A stretch of 64,000 bases of DNA from Phytohabitans rumicis (lineage in GTDB: Bacteria > Actinomycetota > Actinomycetes > Mycobacteriales > Micromonosporaceae), in NCBI RefSeq assembly GCF_011764445.1, contig NZ_BLPG01000001.1:186001-250000 (forward strand). Direction: 5' to 3'. The notes below the pieces were generated by a model, which was not told where the DNA came from, ran no database searches, and worked only from the letters and a program-made list of their open reading frames with translations. This document shows positions 45,524-53,877 of the stretch, in pieces. The position numbers and the translations under genes were made by a program. Positions within the stretch are counted from its first letter, which is position 1, and each line of letters opens with the position of its first letter.

Positions 45524-47116
45524 TCAGACCGACACGCGGTCGGCCGCCAGCAGCCAGCGGAACGGCTCGATCGCCGCACCGCGCTCGGGATCCCGCGCCG
45601 ACACGAGAAAGAACCGGACCTCGCCGAAGTCGCGGGTCGCGATCGTGACGAGGTTGTCCAGGCCGACCGTGACCAGCCACGACCGCACGGACCCGGAGTC
45701 GGGGTCGAGGCCCGACGCGATCGGCAGCCGCGCCAGCAGGTCCGCTTTGGACACCACGAACGCGAGTCGCTGCCGGTGCGTGTCCACCCCGTAGAGCCGC
45801 AGCCGGTTGACGGTCACGTGGTAGGCGTCCGCCACGTCGTAGGTGGCCGGGTTGGCCTCGCTCAGCAGGTCCGGGTACCCGGCGGCGGCCTGGTCGCGCA
45901 CGTCCGGGATGGAGAAGGGATCCAGCACGAACGTCAGCGTGCGGGCCTGGTCCAGGTACGCCAGTTGGCCGTTCTGCCCGGAGTCGGCCAGCGTCTCCCC
46001 GGCCGCGTCGAAGAAGTGCACCAGCGCGGCGCGCCCGCCACCGCGCAGCCGGACCGTGACGGCCACCGGCACCGCGGCGCTCGTCTTGGCCGCCGACTGT
46101 CCACTGTCGACCAGCGCGCGGTACTGCTCGTACGCGGTCCGGCTGTGCTCGTCCAGAAACCCCACGGTGCCGCGGCGGGTGCCCGCGCGCGAGAGGGCGA
46201 CCAGGCCCGCCATGATGAGGTGGGTCTTGCCGGCCGAGGCCGCGCCGAACACCGGCACCCGCACGTCCGTCATCGCCGCCGCCCCGGACGGCAGCGGCTC
46301 ACCGCAGGCCGGGCAGCACGCCTGCACGCTGTGCGCCGCGCGGAGGACCGTCGTGGGGAGGCGGTGCCCGCAGCCGCACCGGCGCCAGAGCACGCCGAGC
46401 CGCCCGGGGCGGATGTCGCGGTGCAGGTCCAACCCGGCCTCGCGGTCCTCGGCGGAATGCGGCCCCGGACACCGGTACGCCGGCAGCGACGTCACATGAA
46501 AGCAGTGCTGGCAGCTGCCCGACGCGCGGAAGACCGACTGCCAGAGCCCGTCGACGGCGCGCAGCAGGCCCACCGCGGGCAAGCCCATCCCCCACACAAG
46601 CGCCGCGGCGGCGCCCGCCAGGACGGCGGTCAGCGTCACCGCCGCGGCCGCGCCCACCGACACTCCCACCAGAGCGGCCAGCACCGGCGGGAAGAGCGGC
46701 CAACCGAACAGCAGGATCCGCCGTGTCTCGCCGGCGGCGAGCGGCCGCAGCGTCCGCGCCCAGACATGACTCACGGTCGCCGCGACCGCCCGCGTCACCG
46801 CGGTGACATCCCACCGGATCTGCACCGCGAAATACTGCGGCCAGGCGTGGTCGCGCCGGATCGACTCCTTGCGGACCCCACCCGCGATCCGCCCGGCGAC
46901 CACGTCGTCGGGCGTACGGACGTAGCCGGCGGGCACCCGGCCGGCCAGCACCGCGAGGCTCCGGTGCAGGCCGATGAGCGCGCCGGCGCCGGCGCCGGCC
47001 GCGATGCCGACGAGCACCGCCGGCGGGGCCAGGAACACGAGCACCGCCGCCGCGACGAACAGATACGTCAGAGCCAGAACGACCAGTCCGGCGAGGGCGA
47101 AGAGGGGACGCATCAC
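45524..47116 (-). CDS. Membrane-anchored zinc-ribbon GTPase (DO-GTPase2-like), locus B
   Basis: 530 residues starting MMRPLFALAG. Two N-terminal hydrophobic helices (about 5-50) and a second pair around 135-185; then zinc-binding Cys clusters (CQHC, CGCGHRL, CCPACGEPL); then a GTPase with P-loop VFGAASAGKTHLI (about 295), DAAGETLADSG switch, FVLDPFSIPDV and base-recognition-like FVVSKADLL. The soluble part parallels the locus-A GTPase, which has the same DPF and DxAGE motifs but no membrane helices. First gene of the GTPase-vWA-CHAT operon. Divergent from the vWA/propeller pair. Confidence 0.85.
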   Translation of the reverse strand: MMRPLFALAGLVVLALTYLFVAAAVLVFLAPPAVLVGIAAGAGAGALIGLHRSLAVLAGRVPAGYVRTPDDVVAGRIAGGVRKESIRRDHAWPQYFAVQIRWDVTAVTRAVAATVSHVWARTLRPLAAGETRRILLFGWPLFPPVLAALVGVSVGAAAAVTLTAVLAGAAAALVWGMGLPAVGLLRAVDGLWQSVFRASGSCQHCFHVTSLPAYRCPGPHSAEDREAGLDLHRDIRPGRLGVLWRRCGCGHRLPTTVLRAAHSVQACCPACGEPLPSGAAAMTDVRVPVFGAASAGKTHLIMAGLVALSRAGTRRGTVGFLDEHSRTAYEQYRALVDSGQSAAKTSAAVPVAVTVRLRGGGRAALVHFFDAAGETLADSGQNGQLAYLDQARTLTFVLDPFSIPDVRDQAAAGYPDLLSEANPATYDVADAYHVTVNRLRLYGVDTHRQRLAFVVSKADLLARLPIASGLDPDSGSVRSWLVTVGLDNLVTIATRDFGEVRFFLVSARDPERGAAIEPFRWLLAADRVSV

Positions 47117-47388
47117 TCACCCCTTCGGCTGGACTCGGACGTGACAGCGCGCCTTGGCCGATTTCGACGTTAGGTGTCCGCAAACAATCACGTCTATGCC
47201 CGTTCGGCGAATACCGTCGCTACGTCTGTCCAGGCCCTTCTCCGACAAGCGTTCCGATGTGGAATGCACTCACCCGATCGGGGGAAACGACAAGCCAAAG
47301 GACGCTTTAGTCTGCCTCCACCATCCCACGAACGCGAATAGGATTACCTGCCATTGTCGTGCAGGCCCGCCGATGGATTGGCTCACGC
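47117..47388. promoter_or_regulatory. Divergent intergenic region, locus B
   Basis: About 270 bases separating the GTPase-vWA-CHAT operon from the secreted vWA/propeller operon. Less GC-rich than flanking genes, with AT-containing stretches (GCAAACAATCACG, GAATAGGATTACC). TAGGAT near 47337 is a possible -10 for the plus-strand gene. No convincing operator palindrome was seen. Confidence 0.4.
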
Positions 47389-48873
47389 ATGAATTCGTAC
47401 GCCCCTCGCGCCGTACTGGCCGGTCTGGCGCTCGGCGCCCTGCTCCTCGCCGCGCCCGGTCCCGCAGCGGCGGGTCCGTCCACTGACGACATTCATCGGG
47501 CCCTGGGCATCGACAGCGTCGCGGCCGACTACATCGTCCTGGTCGACACCTCGTCGTCGATGCAGGGCGCGCGGTACGCCGGGGTGAAGACCGGGCTGCT
47601 CAGCTTCCTGGCCGCCCTGGCACCCGAGGACCAGGTCTCCCTGGTGACGTTCGACGCCCGCGCGACCGCGGTGTGGACGGGGCCGGCCGGGCGGTCCCCG
47701 CAGCGAATCGTCGACCGCCTGCCCAAGGAGGCACGCGGCACCAACACCGACATCGGGCTCGCGCTGGAGCAGGCGATCCGGTTGCTCGGCCGGGACGGCG
47801 CACCCACCATCGCCACCGTCGTCCTGCTCACCGACGGCATCCACGACCCGAAGCGCGGCAGCCCCTATCCGTTCGACAAGGGCTACGCCTGGGATCAGCT
47901 GCGCCGCACGGCGCAGCGCCTCACCAAGGACTCGCTGAGCGGGTACGCGATTCCGCTCGCGGGCGCCACCGGCGCGAAGCTGCTGAGCAAGGTCGTACCC
48001 GGGACGGTCGTGCTGAACCCCACCGCCATCGACCGCGCCACCCAACTGCTGGAGCAGCCCAAGCGGAAGGTCCAAGCGGTGAAGGCGCGGCAGCGGCTCG
48101 GCGACGACCTGACCCGGGGCGTCGTCGTGACATGGCCGCCAGAGGCCGGCCGGCTGCGCGCCGGGCGGCAGGAGCTGACGGTGGTCCTCCGGTCGACCAC
48201 CGCGCACATCCCCATCGAGGTACGCGACCTGGTGGTGTCGTCGGACCGTCCGGACGTCACCGTACGGCCGCCGGACACGACCGTCACGCTCGAGCCGAAC
48301 CAGTCCGCCTCGGTCACCCTCGCCGTGGAGTGGGACCCCGGCGCGCCGACCTGGAAGCCGTGGGACACCACGTCGGTCGAGGGCACGTTCAGCCTCTCCG
48401 GTCGGGCGAGCACCCCCTGGGCCGACGCGCTGGCGGCGGACGGCATGACGTTCGAGCCGCGCCTGTCCGGCGGGGCGGGCGACATCCGGGGCACCGCCCA
48501 GCACGGCCGGCCGCTCTGGTGGCTGAGCTTCCTGGCCGGTGCCGTGCTGCTGGTGCTCCTCGGCCGGACGCTGGTACGCGGCCGGCTCCGCCCCGCCATG
48601 CTCGGCGCGCTGGTCGCGACCGCACCGGCGACCCGGGAGCGGACCACGATGCCGCTCAGCGGGCGCCAGGGCACGATCAGCAAGGCGACGGCCGGCATCG
48701 GCGGCAGCGGCCGGGTGCGCGGCGTACGCGAGGGCCTGCTGTCCCGGCAGGCCCGGATCGAGATCAGCTACACCCACAACGGCTCACCCGACCACACCGA
48801 GACCAAGCGTTGCTCGCCGGGCGAATCCGTCGTCGTCAGCGGAGTCGAGTTCCTGTGGCAACCGACGCGATGA
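47389..48873 (+). CDS. Secreted/membrane vWA protein
   Basis: 494 residues from MNSYAPRAVLAG. Signal peptide with hydrophobic LAGLALGALLLAAPGPAAAG; vWA fold with metal-site DTSSS (about 55), Thr in ARGTNTDIGLAL, and LLTDGIHDPK; a beta-sandwich region with TLEPNQSASVTLAVEW; a membrane helix LWWLSFLAGAVLLVLLGR (about 370-390); and a cytosolic C-terminal part of about 100 residues. So the vWA lies outside the cell. Its stop overlaps the next start (ATGA). Partner or substrate unknown; extracellular sensing for the GTPase operon opposite is an inference. Confidence 0.8.
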   Translation: MNSYAPRAVLAGLALGALLLAAPGPAAAGPSTDDIHRALGIDSVAADYIVLVDTSSSMQGARYAGVKTGLLSFLAALAPEDQVSLVTFDARATAVWTGPAGRSPQRIVDRLPKEARGTNTDIGLALEQAIRLLGRDGAPTIATVVLLTDGIHDPKRGSPYPFDKGYAWDQLRRTAQRLTKDSLSGYAIPLAGATGAKLLSKVVPGTVVLNPTAIDRATQLLEQPKRKVQAVKARQRLGDDLTRGVVVTWPPEAGRLRAGRQELTVVLRSTTAHIPIEVRDLVVSSDRPDVTVRPPDTTVTLEPNQSASVTLAVEWDPGAPTWKPWDTTSVEGTFSLSGRASTPWADALAADGMTFEPRLSGGAGDIRGTAQHGRPLWWLSFLAGAVLLVLLGRTLVRGRLRPAMLGALVATAPATRERTTMPLSGRQGTISKATAGIGGSGRVRGVREGLLSRQARIEISYTHNGSPDHTETKRCSPGESVVVSGVEFLWQPTR

Positions 48874-50720
48874 ATCCCGCCGTCCCCGCCGACTTCGGCT
48901 CGTCCGCGCGTACGTCGACGCCGCCCGGCTCGGCCGGCGGAAACCCGCTCGCCTGGCTCGCCGGGGCATGGGCGCGCGCGGTGCTCGCCCGGGAGGGCGA
49001 CGCCGCCGGGGCGGTGACGCTGCCCTGGCTGACCCTCTCCGTCCTGGCCATGGTCGAACTCGTCGGCCAGATCCCGTCCGTCCGGACCTGGACCACGCCC
49101 AGCCCCTCGTTCGTCAACGGAGTGGCTCGCGCAGCCGAGCACCTCGGCCACGCCCCGGCACCGCTGGCCGCCATCGTCGACCCGCTGCGCGCCTGGGTAC
49201 AGCCGGCGTTGCCGGCGACGTCCACCTGGCTGGCGGTCGCCGCCGTTCCGGTGCTGCTCGTGTCCTGCCTGGCCGTGGTCCGGCAGTACCGGCAGCCGAC
49301 CGTCAACGCCCGCGCGCTGCGACTGGCCGCGCTCCTCGTGGGCGGCGCGGTCATGGTGGCGTACGTGCTCCACCTGGCCGCCACGGTGCTGGCCCCGATC
49401 GCCGTCGGCGTGACGGCGGTCCACACGGCGCTGCTGGTCGGCCTGGTCATCGGGTCGGGCCTGCTGTTCCGGCTGGCGGTCGGGCGCCGGACCGCGACGG
49501 ATCTGCCTCCCGCCGGCCGCCGCCGGCGCCGCGTACGCCGGGCCGCTGTCGCGTGCGCCGCCGTCGTCGCGCTCGCCATCGCGCTGAGCGTGGCGCCCAA
49601 GCCGACCTTCTGGCCGGTCCTCGCGCTGCCGGGCACCGCCCTCGCCGGCCACGCCGCGCTGCTCGCCGGCGGGCGGGCGTACTTCGCGACCGGCACCCCC
49701 GGCATCCTCAACGTCACCGCGGTCGACCGGGACTCCGGCGAACGGCGCTGGAGCCGGCAGCTGCGGCGGGACGGCGATGCGATGCCCGCCTCCGTCCGGC
49801 TGAGCGGTTCGTCCCGCGTCCTGCTCGTCGACGACGGCGTGGCGAGCACCGCCCTGCGCGCCGACGACGGCCATCCACTCTGGACAAAGCCGGCCGGCAC
49901 GGTGCGCGCGTTCGGCAACGCGATGATCCTGCTCGACGCGGCCAAGGCCACGATCGCGGCGCTGGACGAGACGACCGGGGCGGCACTGTGGACCCGCCGC
50001 CACCCCGCCAAGACCGGCCTGTACGGGCGGACCACCGAACCGGGCACCCTCGCGCCGATCAGCGCGCTCGTCCAGTTGGAGCCCGACGGCACGGTACGCG
50101 TCCTGCGCCCGAGCGACGGTGCGGTGCTCGGCCAGCAGCCCCGGCTGACCCGCGGGGCACAGCGGATCTGGCTGCTCGGCGACACTCTCCTGTGGACGCT
50201 GACCGCACCGAGCCCGCGGGTCGTCGCCTACTCGACCGACGATCTCACCAAGCCGGTCTGGACCGCCCCCACCGGCAAGCCCAGCACGGTGGCCGCCGCG
50301 CCGTGCGGCCGGCAGCGGATCTGCGTCGCCGACGCCACCGGCGCCCGCGCGTACGACGCCCGCACCGGCCGCGTGGCCTGGCGGCTCACCGGCGCGCGGG
50401 ACCGGGCGTTCGGCGGCCCGGACGGCACGGTCGTGGTGTGGTCGGGCACCGAAACCGTCCTGCTCGACCAGCGAGGCACCGTGCTCGCCACGTACCCCGA
50501 CGTGCGCGGCTATCCCCTCGACGGCGAACGCGTCCTGCTGATCGCCGGCGCCATCGGCGAGCGCGGCGAACGCGAACGCGCGTTCGCCCTGTTCCAGCCG
50601 TCCAACCGGACCCGCCAACCACTCGGCCGCTCGTCCGTCGACCCCGCCGCCTGCGCCTGGGAAGCCACCCACCTAGCCTGCGCCGGCTCCACCCTCCGCC
50701 TCTGGCACCTCCCCACCTGA
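48870..50720 (+). CDS. Membrane protein with PQQ-type beta-propeller
   Basis: 616 residues, coupled to the vWA gene. Several N-terminal hydrophobic helices (about 50-240) are followed by an extracytoplasmic propeller from about 270 with repeats such as LNVTAVDRDSGERRWSRQL, TALRADDGHPLWTKPAG, IAALDETTGAALWTRR, ARAYDARTGRVAWRLTG; each has the D..G..LW pattern of PQQ/BamB-like blades without evidence of quinone binding. Scaffolding or ligand sensing is likely. It forms a two-gene unit with the vWA protein. Confidence 0.75.
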   Translation: MNPAVPADFGSSARTSTPPGSAGGNPLAWLAGAWARAVLAREGDAAGAVTLPWLTLSVLAMVELVGQIPSVRTWTTPSPSFVNGVARAAEHLGHAPAPLAAIVDPLRAWVQPALPATSTWLAVAAVPVLLVSCLAVVRQYRQPTVNARALRLAALLVGGAVMVAYVLHLAATVLAPIAVGVTAVHTALLVGLVIGSGLLFRLAVGRRTATDLPPAGRRRRRVRRAAVACAAVVALAIALSVAPKPTFWPVLALPGTALAGHAALLAGGRAYFATGTPGILNVTAVDRDSGERRWSRQLRRDGDAMPASVRLSGSSRVLLVDDGVASTALRADDGHPLWTKPAGTVRAFGNAMILLDAAKATIAALDETTGAALWTRRHPAKTGLYGRTTEPGTLAPISALVQLEPDGTVRVLRPSDGAVLGQQPRLTRGAQRIWLLGDTLLWTLTAPSPRVVAYSTDDLTKPVWTAPTGKPSTVAAAPCGRQRICVADATGARAYDARTGRVAWRLTGARDRAFGGPDGTVVVWSGTETVLLDQRGTVLATYPDVRGYPLDGERVLLIAGAIGERGERERAFALFQPSNRTRQPLGRSSVDPAACAWEATHLACAGSTLRLWHLPT

Positions 50721-50766
50721 CCCCCGCCTCCCCACCCGCGCCCCGCCCCCGCCGCACCCCCTCTCT

Positions 50767-50833
50767 CCGTCGATCAAGGGCAAATGGCCGTACTTCGATC
50801 TCCAAACCGCGACCATTTGCCCTTGATCGACGG
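50767..50833. repeat. Palindromic repeat element, copy 1
   Basis: Two 21-bp perfect arms (beginning CCGTCGATCAAGGGC and ending GCCCTTGATCGACGG) around a 25-base centre containing GATCTCCAAACCGC. Would form a strong hairpin. A partner copy in inverted orientation occurs at 51038-51102. Located just after the propeller gene, so it may also end transcription. Confidence 0.85.
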
Positions 50834-51037
50834 AGAAATCCTTGATCGGCGCGACGCAGCACGGCACGGCGGGTGCGTGCCGGCCCAGGGACGTGGCGAA
50901 CGGCCGGGTCGTGCCGATGCGGGCCGAGCCCGCGCGGACGGCGCCCGCACGGCGCTAGCCCACGCGGTCCGCGATCGAGGACCCCTCTCCACAGTGGCGC
51001 CGCCCTTCCCGCAGCCCTCGTCGATCAAGGAATTCCA

Positions 51038-51102
51038 CGTCGATCAAGGGCGAATGGTCGTGGTTTGGAGATCAAAGCACGGCCATTCGCCCTTGATCGA
51101 CG
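51038..51102. repeat. Palindromic repeat element, copy 2 (inverted)
   Basis: Perfect 20-bp arms CGTCGATCAAGGGCGAATGG and its complement around a centre containing GGTTTGGAGATC, the reverse complement of the copy-1 centre with few changes. An extra GTCGATCAAGG lies at about 51020-51030 and CTTGATCGGCG at 50840-50850. This looks like a REP-type dispersed element; no coding sequence is supported. Confidence 0.85.
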
Positions 51103-51171
51103 CGCAAAGGGCGGGGCGGGCAGCGCAAAGGGGCGGCGGGGGTGCGGGCGGAGGTGGGGAAATCGATCGCC

Positions 51172-51200
51172 TTGACAGGTGGGGGTGGGGCGGGTGAAGA
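51172..51200 (+). promoter_or_regulatory. Promoter of the cellulase gene
   Basis: TTGACA at 51172-51177 and TGAAGA at 51195-51200, 17 bases apart; the -35 is perfect, the -10 weak. It is followed directly by the CebR-type operator, a position suited to repression. Confidence 0.55.
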
Positions 51201-51214
51201 TGGGAGCGCTCCCA
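51201..51214. promoter_or_regulatory. CebR-type operator TGGGAGCGCTCCCA
   Basis: Perfect 14-bp palindrome identical to the CebR (LacI-family, cello-oligosaccharide-responsive repressor) binding site of actinomycetes, directly downstream of the -10 and 30 bases before the cellulase ATG. Indicates induction by cellobiose/cellotriose. Confidence 0.9.
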
Positions 51215-51243
51215 GTGACTTCCTTCGATATCTAGGGGATTGT

Positions 51244-52675
51244 ATGAGGCGCTCCGCCGCACTCCTCACGGCCGGCGCGGTAGCGGCCGCCCTCACGGCC
51301 GCGGTGTTGCCACACGCCTTCGCGGCGGCAACCGGCTGCCGGGTGGACTACACCGTCGTGAGCCAGTGGCAAGGTGGCTTCCAAGGCGACGTGAAGATCA
51401 CCAACCTGGGCGACCCGATCACCAGCTGGTCGCTCGGCTTCGACTTCGCGAACACCGGCCAGCGGATCACCCAGGGCTGGAACGCCACCTGGAGCCAATC
51501 CGGCACGCGGGTCACCGCCGCCAGCTACAGCTGGAACGGCAACCTCGCCACCAACGGCGCCACCTCCATCGGCTTCACCGGCTCCTGGTCGGGCGCCAAC
51601 CCCGTACCGGCCAGCTTCGCCCTCAACGGGACGACCTGCACCGGCGCGGTCGGCCCGACCACCGGCGCCCCGACGACCAGCCCGACCACGGGCACGCCCA
51701 CGACCGGGCCGACCACCCCGCCCCGCCGACCGGCACCACACCGGTGGCGATCAACGGCCAGCTCCGGGTCTGCGGCGTCAACCTGTGCAACCAGTTCAAC
51801 CGCCCGATCCAGCTGCGCGGCATGAGCACGCACGGCATCCAGTGGTTCGGCGGCTGCTACAACAACGCCTCGCTCGACGCGCTGGCCAACGACTGGAAGG
51901 CGGACGTGTTCCGCATCTCCATGTACGTGCAGGAGCAGGGGTACGAGACCAACCCGACCGCGTTCACCAACCAGGTGAACAACCTGGTCGAGATGGCCAC
52001 CGCCCGCGGCATGTACGCGCTGATCGACTTCCACATCCTGACCCGGGTGACCCCAACTACAACCTCCAGCGGGCCAGGACGTTCTTCGCCGCCGTGTCCG
52101 CCCGGCACGCCAGCAAGAACAACGTGATCTACGAGATCGCCAACGAGCCCAACGGGGTGAGCTGGGCGTCCATCAAGAGCTACGCCGAGCAGGTCATCCC
52201 GGTGATCCGCGGCAACGACCCGGACGCGCCCGTCATCGTCGGCACCCGCGGCTGGTCCTCGCTGGGCATCTCCGAGGGCGGCAACGAGACCGAGGTCATC
52301 AACAACCCGGTCAACGCCCAGAACATCATGTACGCGTTCCACTTCTACGCCGCCTCGCACCAGGGCCCGTACCGGGACGCGGTCAGCCGGGCGGCGAGCC
52401 GGATCCCGCTGTTCGTCACCGAGTTCGGCACCGTGGACTACACCGGCAGCGGGCCGTTCGACCAGGCCAGCAGCACCACCTGGCTCAACCTGCTGGACTC
52501 GCTGAAGATCAGCTACGCGAACTGGACGTTCTCCGACCACACCGAGAGCAGCGCCGCGCTGCTGCCCGGCACGTGCTCCGGCAGCAACTACAGCGGCAAC
52601 GGCGTGCTCAAGCCGTCCGGCCAGTTCATGCGCAGCCGCATCATGACCGCGGACAACTTCCCCACAAGCTAAAAC
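51244..52675 (+). CDS. Secreted cellulase: CBM2 + GH5 endoglucanase (two apparent frameshifts)
   Basis: About 475 residues after repairing one lost C near 51725 and one near 52053. ATG 51244 follows AGGGGATTGT. Signal peptide to about residue 30 (AFAA); CBM2 cellulose-binding module about 31-135 (CRVDYTVVSQWQGGFQGDV, SWSLGFDF, the conserved Trp residues); Thr/Pro linker; GH5 catalytic domain with HGIQWFGGC, general acid in YEIANEPNGVSW and nucleophile in FVTEFGTVDY. It cleaves internal beta-1,4-glucosidic bonds outside the cell. A CebR operator and TTGACA promoter lie upstream. Both breaks lie in C runs and each reading frame is conserved, so sequence error is likely. Confidence 0.9.
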
Positions 52676-52693
52676 CTCATCGGGTACGGCACT

Positions 52694-52722
52694 GAGGGCG
52701 TCCTTCGTGGAGGGACGCCCTC
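52694..52722 (+). terminator. Hairpin terminator after the cellulase gene
   Basis: GAGGGCGTCC and GGACGCCCTC arms (10 bp, perfect) with a 9-base loop, about 20 bases after the cellulase stop. No T-run, as is common in high-GC actinomycetes. Confidence 0.65.
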
Positions 52723-52732
52723 GGTGTGTCGC

Positions 52733-52899
52733 TAGGGCGTGTCTGGTGGATCTTGTGGGTGCGAGGCGAGGTCCAGGCGGCGTCCGGTGGTGCCGGGCGG
52801 AAGGTCGCATACCGGTGTTGTATGCGGCCTTCCGACCGGTGCCGCTGGTCGTCGTCTGGGCCCGCCGCAGCCCCACAAAGATCCGCCAGACACGCCCTA
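52733..52899. mobile_element. MITE-like element (167 bp) with long inverted ends
   Basis: Ends TAGGGCGTGTCTGG and CCAGACACGCCCTA are perfect complements. Similarity continues inward (GATCTTGTGGG / CCCACAAAGATC and a central GGTCGCATACCGGTG / TATGCGGCC region), so most of the element is one imperfect palindrome. No transposase gene. Its right end contains the stop codon of panE. Confidence 0.75.
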
Positions 52900-53859
52900 T
52901 ACCCCGGCCATGAACTCGGCCAGGCTCCTCGTGCCCGGCCGCGCACCCGCGCGGGCGTGGGCGTTGGCGACGCGCTGCGCGTGCGCGTTCACCGGTGTCG
53001 GTACGCCGTGCAGGCGCCCCAGCAACACGATCTCGCCGTTCAGATAGTCCGTCTCGACGGACCCCGTCCCGCGCGCCAGGCTCTGCCATGACGAGCTGCC
53101 GTCGCGCGACTGGCCCTCGACCGGCTGCCGCCGCAGGATGTCGCCGCGGCGTTCGGCGTCTTCGGACTCAGAAGCGAACGCGATGCCCGCCGCCCGCAGC
53201 ACCGCCTCCCCTTCGGCCCGCAGCCGCGCCACCACCTCCGCACCGGCGGGGAGCCGGCCGCACACCGCCTCGACCGCGTTGGACAGATTGGTCAGCAGCT
53301 TGCGGTACTTCCACCGCATGACGTCCGGCCTTAGTACACTGTGGAACGTCGCCGCCCGGAACGCCTCCGCGATGGCCTCGGCCGTACCGTCGACGCCGTG
53401 CGGGTACCGTCCGATGTCGAGGATCCCCGGCACCGGCGCGCAGTGCGCCACGACGACCCCCGGCGTCACGTGCGTCGCCGGAAACATGACGCACACGCCG
53501 TACACGTCCGCGAAGCGGCGCAACGCGGTCCGCTCGTTCGCCACGCCGTTCTGCACGCACACCACCGGCGTCCCGGAGTCCGCGCACGCCGCCAAGGCGC
53601 GGACAGCCGCGCTCGTCTGCGCGCCCTTCACACCCAGCAGCACCACGTCGCCCGGCCGCCAGTCCAGGTCGCCGGGCGCGTCCGTCGCGGGCAGCCGGTA
53701 CGTCCGCGAGCCGGCCGGCGACAGCACCCGCAACCCGTCACGGCGGATCACCGCCAGATGCGCACCCCGCGCGACGAGCCGCACCTCGTACCCCGCGTCG
53801 GCCAGCAGGCCGGCCAGCGTACCCCCGACCGCGCCCGCCCCGTACACCACAAACCGCAC
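52897..53859 (-). CDS. panE: 2-dehydropantoate 2-reductase family protein
   Basis: 320 residues. Rossmann motif MRFVVYGAGAVGGTLAGLL, VVLLGVKGAQT, QNGVANE, catalytic Lys in MRWKYRKLLTNLSNAVEA and the C-terminal S..D (SSSWQSLARGTGSVETDYLNGEIV). It reduces 2-dehydropantoate with NADPH in pantothenate synthesis, or a related 2-keto acid; the family contains many paralogues and the symbol is provisional. The TAG stop lies inside the MITE end. It starts 18 bases after the antiporter stop. Confidence 0.85.
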   Translation of the reverse strand: MRFVVYGAGAVGGTLAGLLADAGYEVRLVARGAHLAVIRRDGLRVLSPAGSRTYRLPATDAPGDLDWRPGDVVLLGVKGAQTSAAVRALAACADSGTPVVCVQNGVANERTALRRFADVYGVCVMFPATHVTPGVVVAHCAPVPGILDIGRYPHGVDGTAEAIAEAFRAATFHSVLRPDVMRWKYRKLLTNLSNAVEAVCGRLPAGAEVVARLRAEGEAVLRAAGIAFASESEDAERRGDILRRQPVEGQSRDGSSSWQSLARGTGSVETDYLNGEIVLLGRLHGVPTPVNAHAQRVANAHARAGARPGTRSLAEFMAGV

Positions 53860-53877
53860 GACCGGACAATAGCCCGC

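Noticed and set aside
47154-47486. Plus-strand frame across the locus-B divergent promoter
   Set aside because: It overlaps the start and signal peptide of the vWA gene in another frame and resembles no protein.
50767-51102. CRISPR array
   Set aside because: Only two copies, in inverted orientation and palindromic, with no regular spacers or cas genes.
50784-51197. Small coding frames in the intergenic region before the cellulase
   Set aside because: They run through hairpin elements and GC-rich spacer, with no ribosome site or protein-like composition.
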